Positions 44,020 through 53,039 of a DNA stretch of 64,000 bases are shown in pieces. The stretch is from Salipiger sp. CCB-MM3 (GTDB lineage: Bacteria > Pseudomonadota > Alphaproteobacteria > Rhodobacterales > Rhodobacteraceae): positions 2,431,001-2,495,000 of the forward strand of contig NZ_CP014595.1 in NCBI RefSeq assembly GCF_001687105.1. Direction: 5' to 3'. Made by a program: the position numbers and the translations under genes. The notes beneath the pieces were generated by a model that saw nothing but the letters and a program-made list of their open reading frames with translations, was not told the DNA's origin and searched no databases. Numbering within the stretch: position 1 is the stretch's first letter; every line of letters starts with the position of its first letter.

Positions 44020-45387
44020 TTATCCGGCGCCGAACACCTCTCCCACCAGCGTGACCAGATCGGGCATCTGACTGAGCGACATGCCGCTCTTGCCCGTGGC
44101 CTTTCCGCCTTTTGGCAGGATCGCGTTGGAAAAACCAAGTTTTTGCGCCTCTTTCAACCTGTTTTCGGTCTGGCCGACCGGGCGCAGCGCGCCAGAGAGG
44201 CTGATTTCCCCGAAAACAACGGTTTCCGGGGGCACCGCAATATCCTCGCGGGCGGAAAGCAGCGCGGCCGCAACGGCGAGATCCGCCGCCGGCTCGTTGA
44301 TCTTCATGCCGCCCGCGACGTTGAGATAAACGTCGAGCCCGGCAAAGGGGATGCCGCAGCGCGCTTCGAGCACCGCTAGGATCATCGCCAGCCGCCCGCC
44401 GTCCCAGCCGACCACCGAGCGCCGCGGCTGCGATTGCGGGGTGGGGGCGACCAGTGCCTGAAACTCCACCAGCACCGGGCGGGTGCCTTCGATGCCGGAA
44501 AACACCACCGAGCCGGGGGCCGGGGTGCCGCGCTCCGAAAGGAACAGCGCCGAGGGGTTGAGCACCTCGGCAAGCCCGCCGCCGGTCATCTCGAAGACGC
44601 CGATCTCATCCGCCGGGCCGAAACGGTTCTTCACCGAGCGCAGGATGCGGAACTGGTGGCCACGCTCGCCTTCGAAATAGAGCACCGTGTCGACCATATG
44701 CTCGACCACCCGCGGCCCGGCGATCTGCCCGTCCTTGGTGACATGGCCGACCATGATCACCGAGGTGCCGTGGCGCTTGGCGAAGGTGGTCAGCTCATGG
44801 GCGGCGGCGCGCACCTGCGCCACCGAACCGGGCGCCGATGCGACATTGTCCACCCACATGGTCTGGATCGAGTCGACGATCACCAGCCCGGGCTTTTCCG
44901 CCTCCAGCGTGGTGAGAATGTCGCGCAGGTTGGTCTCGGCAGCCAATTGCACCGGCGCTTCGGCGAGCCCCAGACGCTGGGCGCGCATACGCACCTGCGC
45001 GCGCGCCTCTTCGCCCGAGGCGTAGATCACTTTTTGCCCGGCGCGCGAGAAGGCCGCGGCCGCTTGCAGCAGCAGGGTGGATTTGCCGATGCCCGGATCG
45101 CCGCCCACCAGAATGGCCGAGCCCGGCACCAGCCCGCCGCCCAGCACCCGGTCAAGCTCGTCGATCTTTGAGGCGGTGCGCGGCGGCGCGGCCTCGGTGG
45201 TGGCGAGATCCGAGAGGGCCACCTTGCGGCCCCGCGTTGCGCCAAGCGCCTTGCCCGAGGGGCCCTGCGACAGCGGCACCTCTTCGGTGATGGTGTTCCA
45301 TTCTCCGCAGGCATCGCACCGCCCCGACCATTTCGAGGTGATGTTGCCGCAGGACTGACAGACGAAATTCGGGGATGCTTTGGCCAT
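44020..45387 (-). CDS. radA: DNA repair protein RadA/Sms
   Basis: This 455-residue recombination helicase has an N-terminal zinc finger (C10, C13, C24, C27), Walker A GGDPGIGKST, the RadA-specific KNRFG motif (VKNRFGPADE) and a C-terminal Lon-like domain. It drives branch migration in recombination. ATG 45387 starts directly before the zinc finger; the in-frame ATG at 45432 adds 15 residues without clear function. Confidence 0.95.
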   Translation of the reverse strand: MAKASPNFVCQSCGNITSKWSGRCDACGEWNTITEEVPLSQGPSGKALGATRGRKVALSDLATTEAAPPRTASKIDELDRVLGGGLVPGSAILVGGDPGIGKSTLLLQAAAAFSRAGQKVIYASGEEARAQVRMRAQRLGLAEAPVQLAAETNLRDILTTLEAEKPGLVIVDSIQTMWVDNVASAPGSVAQVRAAAHELTTFAKRHGTSVIMVGHVTKDGQIAGPRVVEHMVDTVLYFEGERGHQFRILRSVKNRFGPADEIGVFEMTGGGLAEVLNPSALFLSERGTPAPGSVVFSGIEGTRPVLVEFQALVAPTPQSQPRRSVVGWDGGRLAMILAVLEARCGIPFAGLDVYLNVAGGMKINEPAADLAVAAALLSAREDIAVPPETVVFGEISLSGALRPVGQTENRLKEAQKLGFSNAILPKGGKATGKSGMSLSQMPDLVTLVGEVFGAG

Positions 45388-45445
45388 GCGCGGTTTCTGC
45401 CCGCTTGCCGCGCCCTGCGCAAGCGCTGGCATGTGGGGCCAAGAT

Positions 45446-45509
45446 CTTCTTCTCTTTGAAAATAGGCCGGGGGTGAATGCGGCGCAGCCGCAGAGGGGGC
45501 AGCGCCCCC
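45446..45509 (+). repeat. Modular intergenic repeat, copy B
   Basis: 64 bases: C/T tract CTTCTTCTCTTT, AAAATAGGCCGGGGG, variable hairpin TGCGGC-GCA-GCCGCA (45478-45492), fixed hairpin GGGGGC-AGC-GCCCCC (45495-45509), then TTTTTATT. It is 61/64 identical to copy C in inverted orientation. Confidence 0.8.
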
Positions 45510-45576
45510 GTTTTTATTCGCGACTTTGAAGTGAGGGGTCATGGTCCGGCGGGGGCATCGCCCCCACCGCCACAGA

Positions 45577-46374
45577 TCATTCCGCTGCGCGCGGCAGGGT
45601 CACGACGCGATCGGGCTGCGGCGCCTCGATCTCTTCGGGCGCAGGGCCGTCAAGGCTGACGGTCGCTTCAGGCAGGATCTCAGGCAGGATGTCCTCAAGC
45701 TCGTCCACCAGCCGCGCCAGCTGCGCCTGCGCGATCGACTCGTCCATCTCCAACCGGTCGTGCCAGCGCCGAATCTCGACGGCAGCGGCCTTGGCCTTCT
45801 CGATGCGCTGGTTGAAATCCTCGACCTCCTGCTGCCGCGCGATGAGAAAGTCCTTCGCGCGCTCGACGTTACGGTCGGAATAGGTGCGGGCAAGATCGCG
45901 CGAGACATGGCTCATCTGCGCCGCCACTTCGAGCACGGAAGGCTCGAGCTCAGCCAGATCGGGGTGATCGCGCAGATAGGCGATGCGCTCCCGCACCGAA
46001 TCGAATTCGGATTGAAGCTTGAACGCCCCCTCGCGGTCGGCGCGATGCGACATCGTATAGGCGCGGGCGATATCGCGCATGCCGATCTGAAACGATCGGT
46101 GCGAACGCTCCAGCGCCATCACATGCGCCGCGTTGGGCAAAAAGGACATCAGGACGAGGGCAATACCAGCAAGAGTGCATTGGACCCAGAGCCCCGCGTT
46201 CTCAACCGGTTGACCGCCGAGACTGAGATCGATCTCAAGCCAGGGCGCGAGCCCGGCCAGAGCGGCACCTGTCCAGATGAGTAGAGCAAGACCGACAACA
46301 CCTACAGTGATGAATGCCAGCCTTTGCAGGATGTAGTGCAGGGCAAGACCTGCGTCGCGAAGTTGGGACACCAT
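45577..46374 (-). CDS. Membrane protein with a long coiled coil
   Basis: This 265-residue protein has two hydrophobic helices (about 20-45 and 62-85) and then a charged helical region (about 90-225) with heptad-like Leu/Ala/Glu patterns (RQQEVEDFNQRIEKAKAAAVEI). The C-terminus is Pro/Glu-rich. It sits next to radA in this genome type and is sometimes labelled a DNA repair protein, but no repair domain is visible. Function unknown. Confidence 0.7.
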   Translation of the reverse strand: MVSQLRDAGLALHYILQRLAFITVGVVGLALLIWTGAALAGLAPWLEIDLSLGGQPVENAGLWVQCTLAGIALVLMSFLPNAAHVMALERSHRSFQIGMRDIARAYTMSHRADREGAFKLQSEFDSVRERIAYLRDHPDLAELEPSVLEVAAQMSHVSRDLARTYSDRNVERAKDFLIARQQEVEDFNQRIEKAKAAAVEIRRWHDRLEMDESIAQAQLARLVDELEDILPEILPEATVSLDGPAPEEIEAPQPDRVVTLPRAAE

Positions 46375-46630
46375 GCGGGGACTCCCAAGAAAAAGCCAAA
46401 GAATGAACCGTTTGTGATTAGAATAGGTCGAGTGTACCGAAAGGAGAGAAAAAAGTTAACTTTAATGAGATGTCGGGGTTCAGGGCGAACAATCCAAGTG
46501 GCAGAATTGCAATTGTTCCCAAAAAACTTTGCTGTTCAGGCCTCTAAAAGGCATGTTTCATGCAGTTCTTGCGAAGAAATTTAGCCTGAGTTTTTTTCTC
46601 GGATTGAATGCGAAAAATTTTCAGATTTTC
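46375..46630. other. AT-rich promoter island
   Basis: This 256-base region is far more AT-rich than its surroundings. It contains the perfect palindrome AAAGTTAACTTT (46452-46463) and long A and T runs (GAAAAAAG, AGTTTTTTTC). It carries the promoter of the coiled-coil protein gene and the 3' end of the pqiA-like gene. I see no gene in it. Confidence 0.5.
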
Positions 46631-47089
46631 TCACTCGGCGGCGTGTGAAGGCGCTTCGAGGAGCCTTTTGCGGCTCTCGCAGAGCCCGACCAGCAGCGAC
46701 GCGAGGACACAGAATGTGAAGAGATAGAGGCCCCAGCCGGTCTCGATCCGTCCCACGCCCATGCCCTTGATCAGCGTCACATAGACCGCCACCAGAAAGA
46801 TGTCGGCCATCGCCAGCTTGCCCAAAGCGTTGATCAGCGGCAGATGCTTTCGGGGCAGGTGGCCGAATTGGATTAGCGCGAGGCCGCCCAGTTTCAGCAT
46901 CGGCGCGACCAGCGCAAAGACCACCACCACCAGCGCAAGAAAGATGTCGCTGCGCCGGAGCACCGCGATGCCAGACAGCACGCTGATTTCCGACAGGCTG
47001 AAGAGCGGCAGCAGCCCGGCGCGCATCAGCGGCGCGGTCCAAGCGATGGGGTAAAGCACGAAGAGCGCGAGATTGGCGTATTTCAGCAT
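46631..47089 (-). CDS. Single-domain PqiA-family membrane protein
   Basis: This 152-residue protein has four hydrophobic helices and the PqiA/LetA core (LFSLSEISVLSGIAVL, LGKLAMADIFLVAVYVTLIKGMG). It is about one half of E. coli PqiA, which has two such domains, and it lacks the N-terminal CxxC zinc motifs. The ATG at 47089 follows a repeat element; the longer frame is repeat-derived. PqiA proteins work with MCE lipid-transport proteins, fitting the MlaEF genes just upstream. Confidence 0.82.
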   Translation of the reverse strand: MLKYANLALFVLYPIAWTAPLMRAGLLPLFSLSEISVLSGIAVLRRSDIFLALVVVVFALVAPMLKLGGLALIQFGHLPRKHLPLINALGKLAMADIFLVAVYVTLIKGMGVGRIETGWGLYLFTFCVLASLLVGLCESRKRLLEAPSHAAE

Positions 47090-47126
47090 GGGCAACCGAG
47101 GGCTACGGGAAGACAGGGAAGACAGG

Positions 47127-47190
47127 GGGGGCGCTGCCCCCTCTGCGGCTGCGCCGCATTCACCCCCGGCGTATTTGGAAAGAGAAGAAG
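47127..47190 (-). repeat. Modular intergenic repeat, copy C
   Basis: On the minus strand it reads C/T tract, AAATA block, G5 run, variable hairpin and fixed hairpin, 61/64 identical to copy B but inverted relative to it. On the plus strand the fixed hairpin is 47127-47141 and the variable one centres on TGCGGC-TGC-GCCGCA. It lies between the pqiA-like and small membrane protein genes. Confidence 0.8.
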
Positions 47191-47205
47191 GCGAGGAGGC
47201 GCGGC

Positions 47206-47595
47206 TCAGATGTAATGGGTGGCGAGCCAGAGGCCAAGGAGGGCGAGGACCAGCAGCAGGTGCAAAGCATCGATCCAGCGCCAGCGGCGGCCGCCGAGAA
47301 AGGCGCTGAGCGCGAGCGGGGCCGAGGCGATCAGCAGGGCGGGCAGCCCCTGACTGAGGGCCAGCGCGTGCGACAGCGGCGGGTAGAGCGGATTTTGCGT
47401 GAGTTGCAGCGCCGGCGCGAGACCGGCGTAAAGCACCAGCGCAGCCATCAGCAGCGAGGGCAGGGCCGCAAGCTGCGCCGGGCCGCGGGCCACCAGCGCG
47501 CGCAGCAGCGACAGAAGCGCCAGAACCGCAGGATAGCCAAAGCTCTTCAGCAGGATGAAAGAGAGCAGCAGCGGCGTGGGTTCGAAAAGGCTCAT
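47206..47595 (-). CDS. Small hydrophobic membrane protein
   Basis: This 129-residue, Leu/Ala-rich protein has about four hydrophobic helices and no motif I recognise. It overlaps mlaF by 4 bases, so it is translationally coupled to an ABC transporter. A structural role in that transporter is inference. It could also be a PqiA-half partner. Confidence 0.65.
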   Translation of the reverse strand: MSLFEPTPLLLSFILLKSFGYPAVLALLSLLRALVARGPAQLAALPSLLMAALVLYAGLAPALQLTQNPLYPPLSHALALSQGLPALLIASAPLALSAFLGGRRWRWIDALHLLLVLALLGLWLATHYI

Positions 47596-48347
47596 CGCAC
47601 GGCCTCAATGGGGCCGTCGGCGCGGCCATGGATGAATTGCTGCAGGTAAGGGTCTGTGGCACCGTCCATCTCGCCGACCGGCCCGCTCCAGTGGATCGTG
47701 CCCGCATGCAGCATGGCGACCTGATCGGCGATGGCGCGCACCGAGCTCATGTCATGGGTGATGGTCAGCGCGGTGGCGCCCATCTCGGTGACGATCTCGC
47801 GGATCAACGCGTTGATCACCCCGGCCATGATCGGGTCGAGACCGGTGGTCGGCTCGTCGAAAAAGATGATCTCGGGGTCGGCGGCGATGGCGCGCGCGAG
47901 GCCGACGCGCTTTTGCATGCCGCCCGACAGTTCGGCGGGCAGGCGGTCGGCGACTTCGGGGCCGAGGCCGACCCGGGCGAGCTTGGCGATGGCGATCTCG
48001 CGCGCCTCACGGCGCGGGCGGCGCTGCGGGCCGCGGAGCAGGCGGAAGGCGACGTTCTGCCAGACCGGCAGCGAGTCGAAGAGCGCGGCGCCCTGAAACA
48101 GCATCCCGAAGCGCGGCATCAGCGCGTCGCGGGCACCGCGAGTTCCTTGGGTGACATCCTGCCCGTCCACCTCGATGCGCCCGCTGTCGGAGGTGGTGAG
48201 GCCGAGGATGCATTTGAGCAGCACGGACTTGCCGGTGCCCGAGCCGCCGATGATCACCATCGAGCTTCCCTTGGGCACAGCGAGGTCGACGCCGCGCAGC
48301 ACGGGCGTTCCGTCAAAGCTCTTGTGCAGGTTCTGAAGACTGATCAT
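47592..48347 (-). CDS. mlaF: MlaF-type ABC transporter ATPase
   Basis: This 251-residue ATPase has Walker A GGSGTGKS, signature LSGGMQKR and Walker B IIFFDEPTTGLDP, the form used by phospholipid/toluene-tolerance (Mla/Ttg2) transporters. ATG 48347 was chosen at [11 protein letters not shown]; the frame is open further upstream. It overlaps mlaE by 4 bases and the small protein by 4. Confidence 0.92.
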   Translation of the reverse strand: MISLQNLHKSFDGTPVLRGVDLAVPKGSSMVIIGGSGTGKSVLLKCILGLTTSDSGRIEVDGQDVTQGTRGARDALMPRFGMLFQGAALFDSLPVWQNVAFRLLRGPQRRPRREAREIAIAKLARVGLGPEVADRLPAELSGGMQKRVGLARAIAADPEIIFFDEPTTGLDPIMAGVINALIREIVTEMGATALTITHDMSSVRAIADQVAMLHAGTIHWSGPVGEMDGATDPYLQQFIHGRADGPIEAVR

Positions 48348-49150
48348 GCCGAGAAGAACACCCCCGTGAGCAAAAAGTTCGCCGCGAGAATGAGGATTGC
48401 CGCCGCTTCGACCGAGGATTTGGTGGCGCGCCCGACGCCCTGCGCGCCGCGGCCCGAATGCATGCCGTAATAGCACCCCAGCAGCGCGGCGATGCCGCCA
48501 AAGGCCGCGCCCTTGGCAAGCGAGGAGAACACATCCAGCGGCTCGAGGAAATCGAGCGTGTTCTTGAGGTAGGCCACCGGGGTAAAGCCGAGCGAGCTTG
48601 TGGCCACCGCGTAGCCGCCGGCGATGCCGATGACATCGCCCACCGCGACCAGCAGCGGCACGGTCAGCAGCGCCGCCAGCAGGCGCGGCGCGACGAGGTA
48701 TTTCATCGGATCGGTGGAGAGCGTGACCAGCGCGTCGATCTGCTCGGTGACTTTCATCGTGGCGATCTCGGCGGCGATCGAAGAGGTCACGCGGGCGGCG
48801 ATCATCAGCCCGACCAGCACCGGGCCGAGTTCGCGCACCATGCCGATGGCGACGATCTGCGGCACCACCGCCTCGGCGTTGAAACGCGCACCGCCGGAGT
48901 AAATCTGTAGCGCCAGCGCGCCGCCGGTGAAGATCGCCGTCATGCCCACCACGGGCAGCGACAGCCAGCCGATGTGCAGCAGGGCCTGCAGAACCTCGCG
49001 GCCATAGAACGGCGGGCGCAGAATATGGCTGAGCGCCGATAGACCAAAGAGCGTCAGCCGCCCGGCAGAGGCCAGGCCGCGCAGCACCGCGCGCCCAAGC
49101 GCGCCGAGCGCAGCGATCACCGGCGCGGCGATGGCGGCGCCAAGGCTCAT
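48344..49150 (-). CDS. mlaE: MlaE-type ABC transporter permease
   Basis: This 268-residue inner-membrane permease has about five to six helices and the family core ([58 protein letters not shown]). It moves phospholipids between membranes with an MCE protein. No mlaD (MCE) gene is beside it, so the substrate-binding component must lie elsewhere. It overlaps alr and mlaF by 4 bases each. Confidence 0.93.
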   Translation of the reverse strand: MSLGAAIAAPVIAALGALGRAVLRGLASAGRLTLFGLSALSHILRPPFYGREVLQALLHIGWLSLPVVGMTAIFTGGALALQIYSGGARFNAEAVVPQIVAIGMVRELGPVLVGLMIAARVTSSIAAEIATMKVTEQIDALVTLSTDPMKYLVAPRLLAALLTVPLLVAVGDVIGIAGGYAVATSSLGFTPVAYLKNTLDFLEPLDVFSSLAKGAAFGGIAALLGCYYGMHSGRGAQGVGRATKSSVEAAAILILAANFLLTGVFFSA

Positions 49151-50184
49151 CCGCCGCGGTAGACCCGCGCGTAGCGGTTGCCGAGCGAGGTGAGGATCTC
49201 GTAGCCGATGGTGTCGATATGGCGCGCCAGATGGTCGACGGTCTGATGCGGGCCGAGCAGTTCCAGCGTTTCCGGCACCTGCTCGACGGCGGTCACATCG
49301 ACGGTGATCAGGTCCATAGAGATGCGGCCCAGCAGCTTGCAGCGGGTCTCGCCAGCCCAGAGGTAGGTCTTGGGCGCAAGCGCGCGGATCAGGCCGTCGG
49401 CGTAACCGGCAGAGATCGTCGCGACCTTCATCGGCGAGCGCGCCACAAAGGCGTTGCCATAGCCCACCGACTCGCCGGTCTGCACCTCGCGGGTTTGGAT
49501 CACCGGGATGTGCAGCGCGGCGACACGATGCGCCTCTTTGAAGGGCAGGCCGCCATAGAGCCCGATGCCGGGGCGGGTGACGTCGAAATGATAATCCTTG
49601 CCCAGCAGGATGCCGCCCGTGGCCGACAGCGAGCGCGGCGCGTCCAGCCCCTCGGTCATTTCACGGAAGTTGCGCAGCTGATGGGCGTTCATCCCGTGGT
49701 TCGGCTCGTCGGCGCAGGCCAGATGCGACATGATCAGCCGCGGCTTTTGCTTCATCGCCGTGTCACGCAGGGCCAGCCACTCGTCGGCCTCGAGCCCCAG
49801 CCGGTTCATGCCGCTGTCAAGCTGGACGCCGAAGGGATGGCCGGGAAGGCTTTCGGCGTGGCGCAGCATCTGCTCGATGGAGTTGATCATCGGGGTCAGC
49901 GCCGCGTCGCGGATGAGCGCCGCATCGCCCGCCATATGGCCGCCGAAGACGTTGATCTCGGGACCCTGGCCAAGTGCCTTGCGCAGGTCCGCGCCTTCCT
50001 CGCAGGTGGCGACGAAGAACCGCCGCGCGCCTTCGCGCGCCAGCATCGGCGCGACGCGATCAGCGCCGAGACCGTAGGAGTTTGCCTTGACCACGGCGCC
50101 GGTCTCGCAATCGGAGAGGGCGTCGAGGGTGCGCCAGTTGGCGCGGATCGCATCGAGATCGATGGTGAGCTGTGCCTGTGCCAT
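49147..50184 (-). CDS. alr: Alanine racemase
   Basis: This 345-residue PLP enzyme makes D-alanine for peptidoglycan. The PLP lysine is K33 in [10 protein letters not shown]; the second catalytic base region is the Tyr in VGYGNAF. ATG 50184 was chosen at the fold start; an in-frame extension upstream to 50349 is low-complexity Pro/Ala. It is co-transcribed with mlaE (4-base overlap) and follows dnaB. Confidence 0.94.
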   Translation of the reverse strand: MAQAQLTIDLDAIRANWRTLDALSDCETGAVVKANSYGLGADRVAPMLAREGARRFFVATCEEGADLRKALGQGPEINVFGGHMAGDAALIRDAALTPMINSIEQMLRHAESLPGHPFGVQLDSGMNRLGLEADEWLALRDTAMKQKPRLIMSHLACADEPNHGMNAHQLRNFREMTEGLDAPRSLSATGGILLGKDYHFDVTRPGIGLYGGLPFKEAHRVAALHIPVIQTREVQTGESVGYGNAFVARSPMKVATISAGYADGLIRALAPKTYLWAGETRCKLLGRISMDLITVDVTAVEQVPETLELLGPHQTVDHLARHIDTIGYEILTSLGNRYARVYRGG

Positions 50185-50354
50185 GGCGCGTTGATTGCCG
50201 CGCGGGCAGGGGGCGTCAAGAGGGAAAGCGCCGAAGTCGGGCGCGAGGTGGTCCTGCTGTGGGGGCAGGGCCTCTGGCGCGGGCAGGCGGGGGGCTGGCG
50301 CGGGGGGCAGGCAGGCGGGGCGGGCCGGAGAGTGGGCGTGGCGAGCCAAGGCCC

Positions 50355-50410
50355 TGCGGGGGTTTCACACCCCCGCACCCCCGTGGGATATTTTTGCCAA
50401 GAGGAAGAGG
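50355..50410 (-). repeat. Modular intergenic repeat, copy F
   Basis: On the minus strand: CCTCTTCCTCTTGGC, AAAAATATCCCACGGGGG, then a hairpin on TGCGGGGGT/ACCCCCGCA (plus 50355-50377). The fixed GGGGGCAGCGCCCCC module is absent. It lies just after dnaB and before alr. Confidence 0.6.
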
Positions 50411-50416
50411 CGGCCC

Positions 50417-51904
50417 TTAGAAGTTGTCGCCTTCGCCGTTCTGCCAAGGACGCACGAGGTTGCCGAAGCGGGTGAATCGGCCCTCGAAGCTCAGCTCGAC
50501 GGTGCCAATCGGGCCGTGACGCTGCTTGCCGATGATCACCTCGGCCTTGCCGTGCAGGCGCTCCATGCGTTCCTGCCAGGCGGCCATTTCGTCGAGCCGG
50601 TCGTCCGAGGGTTTTTCGCGCTCCACGTAATATTCCTCGCGGAACACGAACATCACCACGTCGGCGTCCTGTTCGATCGAGCCCGATTCCCGCAGGTCCG
50701 ACAGCTGCGGGCGTTTGTCGTCGCGGCTTTCCACCTGACGCGAGAGCTGTGACAGGGCGATCACCGGGATGTTGAGCTCCTTGGCGATGGCCTTGAGGCC
50801 CATCGAAATCTCGGCGATCTCGTTGACGCGGTTCTCGGCGGTGCCGCGCACCAGCTGCAGGTAGTCGACCATCAGCACGTCGAGACCATGGGTTCGCTTC
50901 AGGCGCCGCGCACGGGCGGCAAGCTGGGCGATCGGGATGGCCGGCGTGTCGTCGATGAACAGCGGGCAGGCCTCGAGGCTCTTTGCCGCGTCGACGAAGC
51001 GGCGGAACTCGGTCTCGGTCATGTCGCCGCGGCGGATCTGCTCGGAGGGCACTTCTGCGGCTTCCGAGAGGATACGCGCGGCCAGCTGCTCGGCGCTCAT
51101 TTCGAGCGAGTAGAAGCCGACAACGCCGCCCTCTATCGCGCCTTCGGTGCCGTCGGGGCGGGTGCCCTTCTTGTAGGCCTTGGCGATGTTGAAGGCGATG
51201 TTGGTGGCCAGCGAGGTCTTACCCATCGAGGGGCGCCCGGCGAGGATCAGAAGGTCCGACGGGTGCAGGCCGCCGAGTTTTTTGTCCATGTCGATAAGAC
51301 CGGTGGAGACGCCAGCCAGCCCGCCCTCGCGCTGATAGGCGGCGTTGGCGACGTTTACCGCATCGGTCACGGCGCGCAGGAACGACTGGAAGCCGCCCTC
51401 GGTCTGGCCCTGTTCGGCCAGCTTGTAGAGCGCCTGCTCGGCCTGCACGATCTGTTCGCGCGGCTCGGATTTCACGTCGACCTTGGTGGCGCGGGCCGAG
51501 ATATCGCGGCCCAATCCGATGAGATCGCGGCGCACCGCCAGATCGTAGATCATCTGCGCGTAGTCGCGCACGGCAAAGCTCGAGACCGCGGCGCCAGCGA
51601 GGCGGGCCAGATAGGCCGGACCGCCCAGTTCCTTGAGGCCCTCGTCGTCTTCCATAAACGCCTTCAGCGTCACCGGGGACGCGAGGTTGTTCTTGGCGAT
51701 CCGCGCTGCGGCGATCTCGAAGATACGGCGGTGCACCGGGTCGTAGAAATGCTGCGGGCCGAGGATGGCCGCGACCCGGTCGTAGACATCGTTGTTGGTC
51801 AGGATCGCGCCCAGCAGTTGCTGCTCGGCCTCGATCGAATGCGGCATCGTGTCAGCCTGCTCGACCTCGACGCCCGTGGCGTTGAATACGCTGTGATCGT
51901 TCAT
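50417..51904 (-). CDS. dnaB: Replicative DNA helicase
   Basis: This 495-residue hexameric helicase has an N-terminal domain, linker and RecA-like core with Walker A AGRPSMGKTS, Walker B VLMVDYLQLV and the DnaB arginine-finger region. It unwinds the replication fork with DnaC/loader and primase. ATG 51904 follows AAGGGGA; the longer in-frame ATG at 51931 has no advantage. Confidence 0.96.
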   Translation of the reverse strand: MNDHSVFNATGVEVEQADTMPHSIEAEQQLLGAILTNNDVYDRVAAILGPQHFYDPVHRRIFEIAAARIAKNNLASPVTLKAFMEDDEGLKELGGPAYLARLAGAAVSSFAVRDYAQMIYDLAVRRDLIGLGRDISARATKVDVKSEPREQIVQAEQALYKLAEQGQTEGGFQSFLRAVTDAVNVANAAYQREGGLAGVSTGLIDMDKKLGGLHPSDLLILAGRPSMGKTSLATNIAFNIAKAYKKGTRPDGTEGAIEGGVVGFYSLEMSAEQLAARILSEAAEVPSEQIRRGDMTETEFRRFVDAAKSLEACPLFIDDTPAIPIAQLAARARRLKRTHGLDVLMVDYLQLVRGTAENRVNEIAEISMGLKAIAKELNIPVIALSQLSRQVESRDDKRPQLSDLRESGSIEQDADVVMFVFREEYYVEREKPSDDRLDEMAAWQERMERLHGKAEVIIGKQRHGPIGTVELSFEGRFTRFGNLVRPWQNGEGDNF

Positions 51905-52178
51905 GCCTGTCCCCTTGGCCCATGTCGCCATGGTCCGACGTCTTTTTGTCCCTTTGATGTCCCGCTGGCTCCCCCGAGTCCCGCAGGTTCAAGCGTCATA
52001 GCGCGCCGCGGGTCGCGGACCAATCTGGAAATCTCTGTGGACTATTTCGGGATAACCGGAAATGGGCCCGGCGCCCGGTTCTGCTCGTGAAGATATCGTA
52101 GCAGGATCGCGGGGTTTCGCAACATTTGGTGCGATGTGCCGGGCGAAGAGGCTGGCCCTTCGCCCGAAGAAAATGCGC

Positions 52179-52856
52179 TTATGCGCCGTTTTCCGCCTGC
52201 CATTTGCGCGGGTCTTCGAGGAAGGCCTCGACCGCCGCCAGCGTCGCGGGCTCGAAGCCGCCGCGCTCCTTGGCCTCGGCCAGCACATCGTGCCAGGTGC
52301 AGAGGTAGTGCAGGTCGACCCCGTGATCGCCGAGCGTCTTCGTGGTCTCGGGGAAGATGCCGTAGTAGAAGATCACCGCGGTATGGGCGCAGGTGGCGCC
52401 GGTCTCGCGGATCGCGTCGACGAAGCTGAGCTTGGAGCCGCCGTCGGTGGTCAGATCCTCGACCAGCAGCACGCGCTGGCCCTCGGTCATCTTGCCTTCG
52501 ATGCGGGCGTTGCGGCCATAGCCTTTGGGCTTCTTGCGCACATAGGTCATCGGCAGCGCCATGCGCTCGGCCACCAGTGCGGCGAAGGGGATGCCCGCGG
52601 TCTCGCCGCCGGCGATGTTGTCGAAGGCCTCGAAGCCGGCGTTGCGCATGACGGTGACGGTCAGGAAATCCATCAGCGTCGAGCGGATGCGCGGGTGCGA
52701 GATCGGCGTCCGGCAGTCGATGTAGACGGGCGAGGGCAGTCCCGAGGCCAGCTTGAAGGGCGCGTCGCCCATGAAATGCACCGCGCCAATCTCCCAGAGC
52801 ATCCGGGCCGTCAGCCGGGCCATTTCTTCTTGCGAGGGATAGGACGAGGGGATCAT
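52179..52856 (-). CDS. pyrE: Orotate phosphoribosyltransferase
   Basis: This 225-residue enzyme converts orotate and PRPP to OMP in pyrimidine synthesis. The PRPP-binding motif [14 protein letters not shown] and the [15 protein letters not shown] substrate region are clear. It is downstream of pyrC, with a repeat element between. Confidence 0.94.
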   Translation of the reverse strand: MIPSSYPSQEEMARLTARMLWEIGAVHFMGDAPFKLASGLPSPVYIDCRTPISHPRIRSTLMDFLTVTVMRNAGFEAFDNIAGGETAGIPFAALVAERMALPMTYVRKKPKGYGRNARIEGKMTEGQRVLLVEDLTTDGGSKLSFVDAIRETGATCAHTAVIFYYGIFPETTKTLGDHGVDLHYLCTWHDVLAEAKERGGFEPATLAAVEAFLEDPRKWQAENGA

Positions 52857-52940
52857 GGGGCAGCTCCTTTGAAAACCGCGCCCGCCTTAGCGCGAAATTT
52901 CGGGGTCGGGAAGGGCGCAGAGCGCTCAACCCAGCGTTTT

Positions 52941-53034
52941 CATCTTTCCCGAATACTCCGGGGGTGCGGGGGCAGCGCCCCCCGTCGTGCACAGCACGAC
53001 AAACCAGAAGTGAGTGCGGGGGCAGCGCCCCCGC
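52941..53034 (+). repeat. Modular intergenic repeat, copy E
   Basis: Contains CATCTTTCCCGAATACTCCGGGGG-type lead, fixed hairpin GGGGGC-AGC-GCCCCC (52968-52982), a variable perfect hairpin GTCGTGC-ACA-GCACGAC (52984-53000), and a second fixed hairpin extended by GC at both ends (53016-53034). It sits between pyrC and pyrE and probably terminates pyrC. Confidence 0.8.
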
Positions 53035-53039
53035 TGGCC

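Noticed and set aside
46324..46584. 86-residue Lys/Arg-rich frame on the plus strand
   Set aside because: It begins inside the opposite gene and crosses the AT-rich promoter island. No homology or ribosome site is evident.
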